Assembly (NCBI GenBank): GCA_030457765.1
Contig: JAKDUK010000004.1
Coordinates: forward strand, 60,982-124,981
From: Marinobacter sp.
GTDB taxonomy: Bacteria; Pseudomonadota; Gammaproteobacteria; Pseudomonadales; Oleiphilaceae
Direction: 5' to 3'
Length of the DNA stretch: 64,000 bases
Each line of letters opens with the position of its first letter. Positions within the stretch are counted from its first letter, which is position 1. The translations under genes were made by a program, and so were the position numbers. The notes under the pieces are model-generated. The model was not told the DNA's origin, searched no databases, and saw nothing but the letters and a program-made list of their open reading frames with translations. Positions 9,756-20,505 of this stretch are shown here, piece by piece.

Positions 9756-10068
9756 GAAATGTTACGCAGAGGCAATTAATGCCAACTGTGTCCGGTTTCG
9801 AGAAGCCGGTTAGGGGGCGGAGGCTGATTTCAGGCTCCGCCCCTGTTATTTTCATGGACACTAGAGAGTTCCGTGCAACTGATAAATAAATGGTGCAAGG
9901 ATTGCAGCTGATTGATTGATAAAAGAGACCTTATCAACAATACTTGCCGGACTGAAAGTTAAGCGCGCGACATATTAAACCAGAATTACCCAGACGTAAG
10001 TCATCCCACCTCGTCCGATTCTGTTTAAAACAACAGTCGCGGATAACGGAGACTGGAAAGGAAAAAGC
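9756..10068 (+). other. Intergenic region asd-fimV (313 bases)
   Basis: No gene seen. The first part holds a small hairpin (CCGGTTTCGAGAAGCCGG, 9792-9809) and the strong terminator at 9813-9853. The remaining 215 bases are AT-richer and presumably contain the fimV promoter, but I could not pick a convincing -35/-10 pair. A GGAAAGGAAAAA ribosome site lies just before the fimV ATG. Confidence 0.6.
9813..9853 (+). terminator. Intrinsic terminator after asd
   Basis: GGGGCGGAG (9814-9822) pairs perfectly with CTCCGCCCC (9835-9843); the inner bases add CTGA/TCAG pairing. TGTTATTTT follows. This is a textbook intrinsic terminator closing the leu-asd unit. Confidence 0.85.
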
Positions 10069-13000
10069 ATGAAGGTACGCAAGCTTGCGGTTGCATTGGC
10101 TCTGGCGGGAGGGCTCGGATCCGGCGTCGCTCACGCCCTTGGGTTGGGTGAAATTGAACTACAGTCCTATCTGAATGAGCCAATGGACGCGGAGATTGTT
10201 CTGCCACAAAGCCAGGGCGTAGACCCCGCTGATGTGTTTGTGAACATAGCTCCGGAAAAGGCTTATCAACGTCTTGGCCTGGAGCGAAACCAATTTCTTG
10301 GAAAGCTCAAATTCGACGTAACGACTCTCGCCAATGGTAGCTTGGTAGTGAACGTCTCCTCACGTGAACCGCTGAGAGAGCCGTACCTCAACTTCCTTCT
10401 GGAACTGACCTGGCCTAGCGGCCGGTTGATGCGCGAATACGCTGTTTTAGTTGACCCACCGGTTTACGCCGAAGATTCAGGCGTTTCAGAGCAAGTGCAG
10501 TCGCCCTCCAGTGCTCCTGCGGCTACATCGCGCCCTGCATCTTCCACTCGCAGTGCCGAGTCGGTTCGCCGCCAGAACCGGGTAGAGCAATCTCGCAGCA
10601 GTGGTTATCGCTCAGATACGTTCGGGCCTACAGGGCCGTCTGATACTTTATGGACTATTGCTGCGTCTGTTCGTCCGGATAACAGCCTGTCTACGCAGCA
10701 AGTTATGCTGGCACTGCAGGATTTGAACCCGGATGCGTTTATTGGCAATAACATTAACAGGCTAAAACGTGGGCAAGTACTGCGTGTGCCAACCGCAGAT
10801 CAGATCCGCAGCCGCAGCCGCGCCGCGGCAACTCAGGCAGTTGCGCAACAGAATGAGGAATTCCAGAAGCCCAAGCGCACCGTAGACGCTACTACAGAGC
10901 AGCAACCTAAAAGTGCGGATACTGCTGAAGCTGCTACTTCAGGTGACGAGCTTAAGCTCCTGGTTGCCGATGATGAAGGCGGCCGAAGCGAGACCGAGGG
11001 CGGCTCCGCAGGTGGTGATGGCCAGCTTGCCGGGGGTGTAGATGCTGGCGAAGCCATAGCTATGGAAGAGCTGGAAAGCGCTCGTCGCGAAAATGATGAG
11101 CTCAACAGCCGCGTTGACGATCTTCAAGATCAGGTTAAAACGTTGCAGCGGTTAATTGAACTGAAAAACAATCAGCTTGCCGAGGCTCAGCAAGGTGCCG
11201 CGGCGACTGAAGCAGCAAGCCAGGATGCTCCGCTTGCCGGTGATGATGCCGTTGCGGCCGATCAAGGTGAGCCTGCTACTGAAACAGACCAGGAAGCAGA
11301 CACCGGCGTTGAATCAAGCCCTGAGCAGGCACAAGACACGGCGGACGCGGCCGATGACACGGCAGAGGTATCAGAGCAGGGCGCTGAACAGGAATCACCT
11401 GCTGCTGAATCGAACATTGCAGAGCCGGGCGCGGACCAAGCTGATGCCAGCCTGGATGAAGCCGGAGCTGTCCCATCAGCTGAAACCGAAGGCGCAGACG
11501 CTGAAGGTAGGGGAGATGCTGAGGGCCCGGTTGATGTTGAGGGTGCGGTCGACGAAATGTCGGATCAGCCCGCAAAAACCGATTCCAGCGCTGAAGTAAA
11601 ACCCGAACCCGAATCAAAGCCGGAACCGGTTGCCGATAAAGGCTTCCCTGGTAATCTGATTGAGGCAATCACCAGCAACACGCTTTATCAGATTGCCTTG
11701 GGCGGTGGCCTGGTTCTGCTGCTATTGATTCTTTTGCTGCTGGCGCGTCGCAACGCAAATCGCGAAAAAGCGTTTTATGAGCAGCTGAATAACGAGACAG
11801 ATGATCCGGATGACAAGGCGTTTGATCTGAGCCTTGATGAAGATGAGCCTGCACAGAGCAATGCCAGTGATGCTTTGGCAGAAGCCGATGCTTACATGGC
11901 TTATGGACGCTACGATCAGGCTGGTGAGGTTCTGGAGACGGCTATTTCCCGCGAGCCAAGCCGTACGGATTTGCGGCTAAAGCTTCTGGGGGTATATGCA
12001 GACAACCAGGATCGTGAATCATTCGAAAAGCAGTATGGCGAAATTCAAACGTTGGATGATGAACAGGCTATTGCTCAGGCAAGCGAACTTCGCGCCCGTC
12101 TTGAAGAAGCTGAATCAATGCCCAGCATTGATGATCTCGAATCCCAGCTTCGCTCCAGGTCCTTTGGCGAAGAAGCTGACGCTACCGATGATTTTGCTTC
12201 TGAACAGCCAAAACACAGTGAAGGTGAGAACGAGTTCAGTGAGTTTGGGGCTGATCACACGAATTATGGTCTTGATGCTCTGGATGACACGGATCCGTCA
12301 GCGGATGAAGATACGGGTGATCAAAAAGGAAAAGACAGTGACGACGGCCTGATCGAATACGATCTGACTGGGCTTGAATTGCCAGAAGCCGAAGGAGAGA
12401 CGCCTGAGGATTCTTTGGAGGGAGAAAGTGATTTCTCGTCTTTGGAAATAGATCTAGATGAACCAGAGGCTGAAGAGCCCGCTGATAGCGCTTTTGAAAA
12501 TTCTCTTGAAGACTCCCTTGACGAGTCGGATGAGGAGTCACTCGAAGACGCTTATGAGTCTCTTGGAGATTCGCCCGAGCTTGCCTCTGATGACCCGTTC
12601 AACGCTGGAGACTCTGAACACGCAGGTCTTGAGTCTCTGGATGAGTCCTTCCTCGACGAGCTGGATGCAGAGTTGGATAAGGTTGCAGGTGAAGATGAGG
12701 AGCTTGGCGGTTCCGACGAGGAAGAATCGACACTAGACGATCTGGAGTTGGATATATCTGATGAGGATCTTGCCCTTATGGAAGAGTTCTCGGAATCCGC
12801 AAATACAGAAGATTCAGAAGGCTCTGCTCAGGAAAGTTTAGAAAACGACGAATTGTCTCTCGACGACGAACTCTCTTTGGATGATGAGCTTGGGCTTGAA
12901 GACAGCTTCGATGAAGGCGACCAGGAAGATCTTCCGGTTGCGTCCGATGAGGTTCGGGACGAGTCTGCGAAATCACCTGCTACTGACATCGATGAAAACG

Positions 13001-13191
13001 ATCTTGGTGATGACGATGATTTTGATTTCCTCGCGGGAACAGACGAAGCAGCAACCAAACTTGATTTAGCGAGAGCTTATATCGAGATGGGTGACAGCGA
13101 CGGTGCCCGTGACATTCTTGAAGAAGTGTCCCTCGAGGGAGACGACTCGCAAAAAGCCGAAGCACAGGATTTGCTTAAAAATCTGTCCTGA
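10069..13191 (+). CDS. fimV: FimV-type peptidoglycan-binding hub of polar type IV pili
   Basis: 1040-residue inner-membrane protein with the full FimV plan. It has a signal sequence (residues 1-23, cut after AHA), the conserved beta-rich domain starting LGLGEIELQSYLNEP, and a periplasmic LysM-like domain at about 190-245 (SDTLWTIAASVRPDN...). A coiled coil (about 332-374) and a long acidic/Ala-rich stretch follow, then one membrane span at about 540-560. The cytoplasmic half is very acidic with TPR-like units, and the family's C-terminal helical motif lies at about 992-1040 (LDLARAYIEMGDSDGARDIL). In Pseudomonas FimV helps assemble the pilus secretin, marks the pole, and promotes cAMP signalling with FimL, which is also encoded in this window. 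Repeated Leu-Asp-Asp-Glu-like units in the C-terminal half are low-complexity and variable in this family. Confidence 0.95.
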   Translation: MKVRKLAVALALAGGLGSGVAHALGLGEIELQSYLNEPMDAEIVLPQSQGVDPADVFVNIAPEKAYQRLGLERNQFLGKLKFDVTTLANGSLVVNVSSREPLREPYLNFLLELTWPSGRLMREYAVLVDPPVYAEDSGVSEQVQSPSSAPAATSRPASSTRSAESVRRQNRVEQSRSSGYRSDTFGPTGPSDTLWTIAASVRPDNSLSTQQVMLALQDLNPDAFIGNNINRLKRGQVLRVPTADQIRSRSRAAATQAVAQQNEEFQKPKRTVDATTEQQPKSADTAEAATSGDELKLLVADDEGGRSETEGGSAGGDGQLAGGVDAGEAIAMEELESARRENDELNSRVDDLQDQVKTLQRLIELKNNQLAEAQQGAAATEAASQDAPLAGDDAVAADQGEPATETDQEADTGVESSPEQAQDTADAADDTAEVSEQGAEQESPAAESNIAEPGADQADASLDEAGAVPSAETEGADAEGRGDAEGPVDVEGAVDEMSDQPAKTDSSAEVKPEPESKPEPVADKGFPGNLIEAITSNTLYQIALGGGLVLLLLILLLLARRNANREKAFYEQLNNETDDPDDKAFDLSLDEDEPAQSNASDALAEADAYMAYGRYDQAGEVLETAISREPSRTDLRLKLLGVYADNQDRESFEKQYGEIQTLDDEQAIAQASELRARLEEAESMPSIDDLESQLRSRSFGEEADATDDFASEQPKHSEGENEFSEFGADHTNYGLDALDDTDPSADEDTGDQKGKDSDDGLIEYDLTGLELPEAEGETPEDSLEGESDFSSLEIDLDEPEAEEPADSAFENSLEDSLDESDEESLEDAYESLGDSPELASDDPFNAGDSEHAGLESLDESFLDELDAELDKVAGEDEELGGSDEEESTLDDLELDISDEDLALMEEFSESANTEDSEGSAQESLENDELSLDDELSLDDELGLEDSFDEGDQEDLPVASDEVRDESAKSPATDIDENDLGDDDDFDFLAGTDEAATKLDLARAYIEMGDSDGARDILEEVSLEGDDSQKAEAQDLLKNLS

Positions 13192-13220
13192 TCCGTTATA
13201 ATCGGATTAGTATGGCAGCA

Positions 13221-13272
13221 AACGCCGGCCGCTGGGGGGTTACCCCGGCAATCAGCCGGCGTTTTCTTTATT
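13221..13272 (+). terminator. Intrinsic terminator after fimV
   Basis: AACGCCGGC (13221-13229) pairs perfectly with GCCGGCGTT (13255-13263); the loop has its own GGGG/CCCC pairing, and TTTTCTTTATT follows. It separates fimV from the truA run. Confidence 0.8.
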
Positions 13273-13299
13273 ACAGCAATACACTTTTCGGGCTTATAC

Positions 13300-14211
13300 G
13301 TGTTTCTCTACCCTCAGGAACTTACAACGGATAATGCTATCGGCGGCGGCCGAGTTGCCTTGGTTTTTGAATACGATGGCCGCGAATTCCATGGCTGGCA
13401 ATTGCAAAAGTCCGGCGTTCGTTCGGTTGAGGCTGAGCTCACCAAAGCTGTATCAAAGGTGGCAGACCACCCGGTAGACCTGGTGTGTGCCGGCCGAACT
13501 GATGCGAGAGTTCACGCAAGTTATCAGATTGCGCATTTTGAAACGCCTTCCATTCGCAGCTTGCGTTCATGGGTTATGGGCATTAACACCGCTTTGCCGT
13601 TTGATATTTCTGTTCATTGGGCAGGCAACGGCAGTGACGATTTCCACGCCCGATTTTCTGCAATCTATCGACGCTACCGCTACGTGATCTATAACAACCC
13701 GGTAAGGCCTGGAATCCAGCGTGGTCAGGTAAGCTGGGTGTTCCGAGATCTGGACGCCGAGCGAATGCACGGGGCAGCTCAGGCTCTTGTCGGGGAACAC
13801 GATTTTTCTTCATTTCGTGCCGCGGGATGCCAGTCTCGAACGCCGATTCGCTTTCTTGAAAAAATTAACGTAACCCGTATAGGCGATTTCGTCGTAATTG
13901 ATGTGCAAGCCAATGCTTTTTTGCACCACATGGTGCGGAATATTGCCGGGGCACTTATCGATGTGGGTACGGGAAAACAGTCGGTATCCTGGATTCATGA
14001 CATACTGCATGCGAAAGACCGCACGCTTGCAGGGGTCACCGCACCGCCCCATGGTTTGTATCTGGTAGATGTGGGTTATCCAAGGGAGTTTCCTGTCCCT
14101 GCTGCTGAGTGTGGTCCTGCTTTTTTAAGACCCTGGTTCAGCAAAGCACAGAACAGCCCTGTGTACCCCACGTACATTCATGTGAAACAAAAACCGGTGC
14201 TGGCGCCATGA
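13300..14211 (+). CDS. truA: tRNA pseudouridine(38-40) synthase
   Basis: Makes pseudouridine at positions 38-40 of the tRNA anticodon stem-loop. The protein of 303 residues carries the catalytic-Asp motif [11 protein letters not shown] and the TruA motifs [23 protein letters not shown] and [13 protein letters not shown]. The start is a GTG without a strong ribosome site, 28 bases after the fimV terminator. About 40 C-terminal residues beyond the core (from [11 protein letters not shown]) are an extension. Its stop overlaps the trpF start (ATGA), so truA heads the aromatic/lipid/purine run. Confidence 0.95.
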   Translation: MFLYPQELTTDNAIGGGRVALVFEYDGREFHGWQLQKSGVRSVEAELTKAVSKVADHPVDLVCAGRTDARVHASYQIAHFETPSIRSLRSWVMGINTALPFDISVHWAGNGSDDFHARFSAIYRRYRYVIYNNPVRPGIQRGQVSWVFRDLDAERMHGAAQALVGEHDFSSFRAAGCQSRTPIRFLEKINVTRIGDFVVIDVQANAFLHHMVRNIAGALIDVGTGKQSVSWIHDILHAKDRTLAGVTAPPHGLYLVDVGYPREFPVPAAECGPAFLRPWFSKAQNSPVYPTYIHVKQKPVLAP

Positions 14212-14837
14212 GAACACGCATAAAAATCTGTGGCCTGACCCGCGCTGAGGATGTGCGGGCGGCGGCTGATAAGGGAGCGGACGCCTTGGGGTTTGTGTTT
14301 TACGCTCCCAGTTCTCGGGCCGTTACGATCGAGCAAGCAGAAGCCTTGGCCCCGCATGTTCCGGCGTTTGTTGCAATGGTTGGGCTGTTCGTGAATCCAA
14401 CAGAGGAGCAGGTTAGAGAGGTTCTTGACCGCATTCCATTGGATTTGCTTCAGTTTCATGGTGATGAAACCCAGGAGTTCTGCAGTCGGTTTGGCCGGCG
14501 CTGGATCAAGGCTGTAAGGGTCCATGAAGCGCAACAGATTAACCAGGCGTTGAGCGAGTACCGGCACGCTTCGGGGCTATTGGTTGATGCCTTCGATCCT
14601 CATCAATACGGCGGAACAGGCAAAACGTTTAACTGGGACTTGATTCCGTCTGAGCGCTCATTACCCCTTATATTGGCCGGTGGGTTGTCATCTGCTAACG
14701 TGGCGAGCGCTGTCGAAAAGGTGAGGCCTTGGGCTGTTGATGTCAGCGGTGGTGTAGAAGTAAGCAAAGGCATCAAAGACATCGAAAAAATTTCTGACTT
14801 TATGAGAGAGGTTCACCGTGTCTGTAAAATTGACTGA
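14208..14837 (+). CDS. trpF: Phosphoribosylanthranilate isomerase
   Basis: Third step of tryptophan synthesis from chorismate: Amadori rearrangement of phosphoribosylanthranilate. A single (beta/alpha)8 domain of 209 residues with the standard start [20 protein letters not shown] (catalytic Cys) and the phosphate loop [15 protein letters not shown]. The ATG at 14208 overlaps the truA stop. Its 3' end overlaps the trpB start by 20 bases, suggesting translational coupling. Confidence 0.97.
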   Translation: MRTRIKICGLTRAEDVRAAADKGADALGFVFYAPSSRAVTIEQAEALAPHVPAFVAMVGLFVNPTEEQVREVLDRIPLDLLQFHGDETQEFCSRFGRRWIKAVRVHEAQQINQALSEYRHASGLLVDAFDPHQYGGTGKTFNWDLIPSERSLPLILAGGLSSANVASAVEKVRPWAVDVSGGVEVSKGIKDIEKISDFMREVHRVCKID

Positions 14838-16038
14838 AGAAATGCTGGCAGCACTGCCGGATGCGCGGGGGCATTTTGGTGCCTTTGGTGGGCGATTCGT
14901 TTCCGAAACGTTGATGGATTCCTTGATGACTCTTGAGAAGGAATACCTTCGGTTAAAGAAGGATCCGGAGTTTCAAGCGACATTTGATAAGGATTTAGCA
15001 GACTATGTTGGTCGGCCCAGCCCACTGTACTTTGCCGAGCGGCTGACCCGTGAAACCGGTGGCGCGCAAATTTGGTTAAAGCGTGAAGATCTCAACCATA
15101 CTGGTGCTCACAAGGTAAACAACACCATTGGGCAGGTTTTGCTGGCCAGTTTTCTGGGTAAAAAGCGAATCATCGCCGAAACCGGCGCTGGGCAACATGG
15201 CGTTGCTACCGCTACTGTATGCGCACGCCTCGGACTTGATTGCCACGTGTTCATGGGCGCTGAAGACGTGCAGCGCCAGTCCCTGAACGTGTATCGCATG
15301 AAGCTTCTGGGCGCACATGTGCATGCAGTTGAAAGCGGAAGCCGCACACTTAAAGATGCCATGAACGAAGCCATGCGCGACTGGGTAACGAACGTCGATG
15401 ATACGTTTTATATCATCGGGACCGTTGCCGGGCCGCACCCTTATCCTCTGCTGGTGAGGGATTTTCAGTCGGTTATTGGTCGCGAAGCCCGTGAGCAGTC
15501 ACTTGAAAAAACCGGTAAGTTACCAGATGCATTGGTAGCCTGCGTAGGTGGCGGCTCTAACGCGCTTGGCCTGTTCTACCCATTCCTCACCGATGAGTCT
15601 GTGCAGCTTTATGGAGTGGAAGCCGGAGGGTTGGGTCTTGAATCAGGTGACCACGCGGCACCCTTGTGTGCCGGGCGCCCGGGCGTACTGCACGGTAATC
15701 GCACCTACCTGATGGAAGACGAAAACGGGCAAATTGCGAGTACACACTCTGTCAGTGCTGGCTTGGACTACCCGGGCGTGGGGCCTGAACACAGCTGGCT
15801 CAAGGATATTGGTCGCGCCAACTATGTGTCGGTCACCGACGAAGAGGCGTTAGACGCGTTCCGTATGCTCACTCAGGTTGAAGGCATTATGCCAGCGCTG
15901 GAAACGTCACATGCGGTAGCCTACGCCGTTAAACTGGCCGCTACGATGGATAAAGACCAGATGGTTGTCATTAATATATCCGGTCGCGGCGACAAAGATA
16001 TTCATACCATTGCACAATTAGATGGCATTGAACTTTGA
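14818..16038 (+). CDS. trpB: Tryptophan synthase beta chain
   Basis: PLP enzyme joining indole and serine. 406 residues, TrpB1 type. The PLP lysine is Lys99 in [13 protein letters not shown], and the phosphate-binding GGGSNALG and the GAGQHG loop are present. It starts at a GTG inside the end of trpF and is followed after 19 bases by trpA, its complex partner. In Pseudomonas trpBA lies elsewhere under TrpI; here it is inserted between trpF and accD. Confidence 0.98.
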   Translation: MSVKLTEEMLAALPDARGHFGAFGGRFVSETLMDSLMTLEKEYLRLKKDPEFQATFDKDLADYVGRPSPLYFAERLTRETGGAQIWLKREDLNHTGAHKVNNTIGQVLLASFLGKKRIIAETGAGQHGVATATVCARLGLDCHVFMGAEDVQRQSLNVYRMKLLGAHVHAVESGSRTLKDAMNEAMRDWVTNVDDTFYIIGTVAGPHPYPLLVRDFQSVIGREAREQSLEKTGKLPDALVACVGGGSNALGLFYPFLTDESVQLYGVEAGGLGLESGDHAAPLCAGRPGVLHGNRTYLMEDENGQIASTHSVSAGLDYPGVGPEHSWLKDIGRANYVSVTDEEALDAFRMLTQVEGIMPALETSHAVAYAVKLAATMDKDQMVVINISGRGDKDIHTIAQLDGIEL

Positions 16039-16057
16039 ACAATAAGCAGGAGCAGGC

Positions 16058-16870
16058 ATGAGCCGAATTGAAGGGGTTCTTCAAACCCTAAAAGGACAAG
16101 GTCGGAAGGCCCTTATTCCGTTTATTACCGCCGGTGATCCTCACCCCGATCAAACTGTAAGCTTGATGCACAGTATGGTCGACGCAGGCGTTGATATTAT
16201 CGAACTCGGCGTACCTTTTTCGGACCCTATGGCCGATGGCCCCGTGATTCAGTTAGCCTGTGAAAGAGCCCTCAAGCATGGCACATCTTTGCGTCGTGTT
16301 TTGGCGATGGTGAGCGAATTCAGAGAAACCAATAATACAACGCCGGTTGTATTAATGGGCTATCTCAACCCTATTGAAGCCATGGGTTACGACGCTTTTG
16401 CCGATGCGGCTGTACAGGCGGGGGTGGATGGCATTCTTACGGTGGATTTGCCGCCAGAAGAAGCGGGTGATGTTGCGCCACTGTTTTCCCGGAGAGGGTT
16501 AGACCCCATTTTTCTGCTGGCGCCAACCACCACCGATGAAAGAATTCGTGCAATTGCCGACCACTCTTCGGGATATGTGTACTATGTTTCATTTAACGGT
16601 GTAACCGGAGCGGCCAAAATAAATGTTGATGATGTAGCTGCTAAAGTGGCGCACATCCATGAATTAACGGCTCTGCCGGTGGGTGTCGGCTTTGGTATTC
16701 GCGATGCGAAAACAGCCGCCGCCGTGGGGCAGGTATCCGATGGTGTAATTGTTGGCAGCGTGCTGGTCGATACAATAGCCAGAAATCAGGCAGATATCGA
16801 AGAGCTTAAACGGGCACTGACGGATCTGCTCACCCCGATGCGAGAAGCACTGGACAGGATAAAACCATGA
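16058..16870 (+). CDS. trpA: Tryptophan synthase alpha chain
   Basis: Cleaves indole-3-glycerol phosphate to indole, which is channelled to TrpB. TIM-barrel protein of 270 residues with the catalytic Glu in [30 protein letters not shown] and the GVTGA loop. An AAGCAGGAGC ribosome site precedes the ATG. Its stop overlaps the accD start by 4 bases (ATGA). Confidence 0.98.
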   Translation: MSRIEGVLQTLKGQGRKALIPFITAGDPHPDQTVSLMHSMVDAGVDIIELGVPFSDPMADGPVIQLACERALKHGTSLRRVLAMVSEFRETNNTTPVVLMGYLNPIEAMGYDAFADAAVQAGVDGILTVDLPPEEAGDVAPLFSRRGLDPIFLLAPTTTDERIRAIADHSSGYVYYVSFNGVTGAAKINVDDVAAKVAHIHELTALPVGVGFGIRDAKTAAAVGQVSDGVIVGSVLVDTIARNQADIEELKRALTDLLTPMREALDRIKP

Positions 16871-17793
16871 GTAACTGGCTGGACAAGATAATGCCGGGCA
16901 AAATCCGCTCGGAATCCAATCGCAGAACAGGCGTACCTGAAGGGCTTTGGAAAAAATGTCCAAAGTGTGGTGCCTTTCTCTACAAGCCGGAGCTGGAGAA
17001 AAACCTGGATGTTTGCCCCAAGTGCAATCATCACCTGAGAGTGGGTGCCCGCCGTCGCCTCGATATATTTCTTGATGAAGATGGTCGAGAAGAAATTGGC
17101 GAAAACCTGGAACCTTGGGATCGGTTGAAGTTTAAGGATACCAAGCGCTACAAAGATCGTCTCGCACAGGCCCAGAAAGCCACGGGTGAGAAAGACGCGC
17201 TTGTGGCAAAAAAGGGCAAAACATTAGGTGTTCCGCTGGTTGCCTGTGCGTTCGAATTCGGATTTATGGGCGGCTCCATGGGGCAGGTCGTGGGCGAGAA
17301 ATTTGTGCAGGCTGCGAATGTTGCACTTGCAGAGCGTATTCCTCTGGTTTGCTTTTCTGCCAGTGGCGGCGCCCGTATGCAAGAGGCCATACTGTCGCTG
17401 ATGCAAATGTCGAAGACGGCCGCTGTGCTTGAACGCATGAAGCAAGAGGGCATTCCTTACATCTCTGTGATGACCGATCCCGTGTTTGGGGGCGTGTCTG
17501 CCAGCCTGGCAATGCTGGGCGACCTTAACATTGCCGAGCCGAATGCCTTGATCGGTTTTGCAGGCCCCCGTGTTATTGAACAGACGGTTCGTGAAAAGTT
17601 GCCTGAAGGCTTCCAGCGCAGTGAGTTTCTGCTGGAGCACGGCGCAATCGACATGATCCAGCATCGTCACCAGGTGCGTGAGCGTATTGCCCACGTATTG
17701 GCGAAGTTCACCGGTCAGGAATCGCCGGGCACGGATGAACCTATTGAATTTGAAATCACGGAAAAACCAGACGTTGACACTCCCACCGAGTAA
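16867..17793 (+). CDS. accD: Acetyl-CoA carboxylase carboxyltransferase, beta subunit
   Basis: Transfers carboxyl from carboxybiotin to acetyl-CoA as the partner of AccA, the first committed step of fatty-acid synthesis. 308 residues. The N-terminal zinc ribbon is complete (Cys31, Cys34, Cys50, Cys53), followed by the crotonase-like carboxyltransferase domain with [18 protein letters not shown] and [13 protein letters not shown]. The start overlaps the trpA stop. The C-terminal tail is acidic, and its coding sequence overlaps the start of folC. Confidence 0.98.
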   Translation: MSNWLDKIMPGKIRSESNRRTGVPEGLWKKCPKCGAFLYKPELEKNLDVCPKCNHHLRVGARRRLDIFLDEDGREEIGENLEPWDRLKFKDTKRYKDRLAQAQKATGEKDALVAKKGKTLGVPLVACAFEFGFMGGSMGQVVGEKFVQAANVALAERIPLVCFSASGGARMQEAILSLMQMSKTAAVLERMKQEGIPYISVMTDPVFGGVSASLAMLGDLNIAEPNALIGFAGPRVIEQTVREKLPEGFQRSEFLLEHGAIDMIQHRHQVRERIAHVLAKFTGQESPGTDEPIEFEITEKPDVDTPTE

Positions 17794-19078
17794 GAAAACA
17801 CCCCAGCCCCCACAATCACCGGGGGCTGGAGCCTCTCTTGATCAATGGCTGTTTTGGCTGGAATCGATCCACCCCACCGAAATTGATCTCGGCCTTGACC
17901 GGGTTCTTGTGGTGTTGCGTCGGTTGTTCCGAAACAAGCCAAATGCACGTGTCATTACGGTAGCCGGTACTAATGGAAAAGGCAGTACCGTTGGTACACT
18001 TGAGGCGTTATTGCAAGCTGCTGGCCGGCGCACTGGTGCCTTTACATCGCCACACCTGCAGAACTACAACGAGCGCATACGCATTGATGGTCAGGATATC
18101 GATGACGCATCGTTAATCTCGGCCTTTGAAAAGGTTGAGGCGGCTCGTGGCACTATCACCCTTACTTATTTTGAGTTTGGCACACTTGCGGCGTTTGTCG
18201 CTCTTGAACAATCGGGTGTGCAGGATTGGATACTTGAGGTTGGTCTCGGTGGCCGGCTTGATGCAGTTAATGTGATAGACCCCGATTTTGCAGTGATTAC
18301 GTCTGTTGATATTGACCACGTAGCGTTTTTGGGTGACAACCGTGAAGTTATAGGGTTTGAAAAAGCTGGCATTCTTCGCCCGGGTATACCAGCCATTGTT
18401 GCCGATATGAATCCACCAAATTCTGTTCTGCAGCAATCAGTAGCACAGAAGGTTGCACTGGTAAGGGCAGGGAAGGACTACACCATTGAAGAGGTAGTAA
18501 CAGACACAGGAGAAGTGTCGGTCACTCTGCATCATCAATCGCAGGTTGTCAGGCTGCCAGCTGGCCCCTTGCCGGTTCAGAGTGTGGCAGCGGCGGTTGT
18601 GGCCATGCGCACACTTGAGCCGGGTATGAAGGTCCGTTCACTGGAGGCTGCTCTGGCCCGGGTGAATGTGCCGGGGCGGTTTGAATGTCTTGAACGATAT
18701 CCAGACCTGTATGTAGATGTAGGGCATAATCCGCACGCTGCGAAATGGCTTTGTGCACGGCTTAAGTCGCTTAAGGGCGACAGTCGTAAGGTTCACGCAG
18801 TATATGCGGCGCTTGGCGATAAGGATGTAGAAGGTGTGGCCAGAGCTATGGGCCCGGTGGTTGATGCCTGGCATCTGGCAGGGCTGGATAATCCCCGGGG
18901 ATTAGGCGCGGAAACCCTGAAAACGAAACTTGAGCCTTGCACTTTGGCGCAGGCAAGTACCCACGAGTGCGTTGCCGATGCCATCGAACTCGCAAAAGCC
19001 GGGGCTGCCTCTAATGACATTGTGATTGTTTTTGGCTCATTCTTTACCGTTGCCGAAGCACGTTCGCTTTTGCTGTGA
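17735..19078 (+). CDS. folC: Folylpolyglutamate / dihydrofolate synthase
   Basis: Mur-ligase-family enzyme adding glutamate to dihydropteroate and folates. The ATP loop [16 protein letters not shown] and the family motif [16 protein letters not shown] are present, and [13 protein letters not shown] marks the C-terminal domain. The frame is open well into accD, so the start is uncertain: GTG 17678, ATG 17735 (used here, 447 residues) or TTG 17774 (434 residues). Conserved family sequence begins only at LDQWLFWLE. Any of these starts overlaps accD, so translation is probably coupled. Confidence 0.93.
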   Translation: MNLLNLKSRKNQTLTLPPSKKTPQPPQSPGAGASLDQWLFWLESIHPTEIDLGLDRVLVVLRRLFRNKPNARVITVAGTNGKGSTVGTLEALLQAAGRRTGAFTSPHLQNYNERIRIDGQDIDDASLISAFEKVEAARGTITLTYFEFGTLAAFVALEQSGVQDWILEVGLGGRLDAVNVIDPDFAVITSVDIDHVAFLGDNREVIGFEKAGILRPGIPAIVADMNPPNSVLQQSVAQKVALVRAGKDYTIEEVVTDTGEVSVTLHHQSQVVRLPAGPLPVQSVAAAVVAMRTLEPGMKVRSLEAALARVNVPGRFECLERYPDLYVDVGHNPHAAKWLCARLKSLKGDSRKVHAVYAALGDKDVEGVARAMGPVVDAWHLAGLDNPRGLGAETLKTKLEPCTLAQASTHECVADAIELAKAGAASNDIVIVFGSFFTVAEARSLLL

Positions 19079-19189
19079 GCCAAGTGATCAGCCGTCTTAA
19101 ACTTTGTCCATAGCGCGTTGCAGGGCTTTGAGTTATGGCAGGTGGGCGGTTAGTATGAAGCTGGAAAAACGAACGGGGAGCCGAGCAAC

Positions 19190-19840
19190 GTGGATGGACT
19201 AAAGCAAAGAATAATCGGGGCGCTGGTGTTGATCTCACTGGCCGTTATCTTTGTTCCTATGGTGTTTGATGAGCCTCACTCAGAACGCACTTCCACATCG
19301 ATCAATATTCCCGAGGAACCGCCTTTTCCGGAGGTTGAAGCGCCCGAGTCAGATATAGCTCCACCACCGTCATACCAACAGAATCAGGCTTCGAGTCAGG
19401 AACCAGCCACTCAAGACTTCAAAATTGTGGAAAATGACGAACCCGCCGCCCAATCTGCCTCGAGCAATTCCGGTAGTGCAGAGCCTGAAGTGACTAAACC
19501 CGCTGCCCCTGAACCTTCAAAACCCGAGCCCGTGGCCTCAAAAAAACCGGAAGCGCCGGTGCGCACCGAGCAAACAGAAGCCGAGTTTACCCGGTCGTTA
19601 AAAGGTGCCTGGGTGGTTCAGTTGGGTAGTTTTGGAAATAGCGACAACGCCCGAGGCCTTCGGGATGAAGTTCGCGAAAAAGGTTACAACTCGCACCTTC
19701 AAGAAGTCGTTCGCGGTGACAACACCCTTACGCGGGTGTTTAGCGGGCCCTTTTCAGAAAAATCCAAAGCAGAAGCTGCAAAACGCGCTCTGGATAAGGC
19801 TTTCAGCTTGAACAGTCTGGTCACTTCAGGCGATAAATAG
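19190..19840 (+). CDS. SPOR-domain cell-division protein (DedD-like)
   Basis: 216 residues from a GTG with a GGGGAG ribosome site. It has a short cytoplasmic start (MDGLKQR), one membrane span (about 8-24, IIGALVLISLAVIFVPMVF), a Pro/Glu/Ala-rich periplasmic linker, and a SPOR domain at about 138-214 (GAWVVQLGSFGNSDNARGL ... TRVFSGPFSEKSKAEAA). SPOR domains bind denuded peptidoglycan at the septum. The folC-dedD-cvpA-purF order is conserved from E. coli to Pseudomonas, which supports the DedD name, but the linker is too variable to compare by eye. Confidence 0.88.
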   Translation: MDGLKQRIIGALVLISLAVIFVPMVFDEPHSERTSTSINIPEEPPFPEVEAPESDIAPPPSYQQNQASSQEPATQDFKIVENDEPAAQSASSNSGSAEPEVTKPAAPEPSKPEPVASKKPEAPVRTEQTEAEFTRSLKGAWVVQLGSFGNSDNARGLRDEVREKGYNSHLQEVVRGDNTLTRVFSGPFSEKSKAEAAKRALDKAFSLNSLVTSGDK

Positions 19841-19931
19841 CGCTTTTAACCTGCTTTATATCAGTCAGACGGTTTGGCGCGCCCGGGTTTCCTGATAGAA
19901 TTCGCGCTTCCTTTTCTCCACCGGGATTTCC

Positions 19932-20471
19932 ATGGACGCGCTGATCTGGATTGACTGGGTCATCATTGCCCTCATTACAGTTTCCACTCTTATCAGTTTG
20001 AAGCGGGGTTTCGTAAAAGAAGCACTGTCTTTGGTGACTTGGGTGGGCGCGTTCATACTTGCCCGCACCTTTCACCCCCAGATGCAGGCTTTGCTGGAGA
20101 GCACCGTTGAGACGCCGCTTGTACGCCTGATAGCCGCATTTGCCATTCTTTTTTTCGGAACACTCATAGTTGGTGCAATCATCAATAACATGATTGGGCA
20201 TCTGGTTCGTGCCACAGGGCTGTCAGCGACTGACAGAGTGCTGGGTATGGGCTTTGGACTGCTGCGTGGCATTGTGGTGGTTATCGTTGCAATTGCATTT
20301 ATTCGTTATACCCCTCTGGCCCAGGATACCTGGTGGAGGACATCCGTCATGATTGACCGCCTGGCGGTGGTTGAAGACTGGTCCAGGCGAACATTCGGCG
20401 ACGAATTCGCCCGTTTTCTAGAGCCAGACTCGCAAAAGGCCGCAGAGCCTGCGGCTGCAGCAGCTCGCTAA
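19932..20471 (+). CDS. cvpA: CvpA family inner-membrane protein
   Basis: 179 residues with about four membrane helices and the family opening WIDWVIIALITVSTLISLKR followed by GFVKE. The ATGLSATDRVLGMGFGLLRG motif is typical of CvpA. E. coli CvpA was named for colicin V production and matters for envelope-stress resistance; its molecular activity is unknown. It lies 34 bases before purF, as in many gammaproteobacteria. The C-terminal tail is Ala-rich and cytoplasmic. Confidence 0.95.
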   Translation: MDALIWIDWVIIALITVSTLISLKRGFVKEALSLVTWVGAFILARTFHPQMQALLESTVETPLVRLIAAFAILFFGTLIVGAIINNMIGHLVRATGLSATDRVLGMGFGLLRGIVVVIVAIAFIRYTPLAQDTWWRTSVMIDRLAVVEDWSRRTFGDEFARFLEPDSQKAAEPAAAAAR

Positions 20472-20505
20472 CATTCAGAATTAACACCCGGAGATTACCT
20501 TATCC

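Noticed and set aside
11177..12352. Several 100-140-codon frames inside fimV
   Set aside because: They are alternate-frame readings of the acidic low-complexity coding sequence and encode only Arg/Pro/Leu-rich strings.
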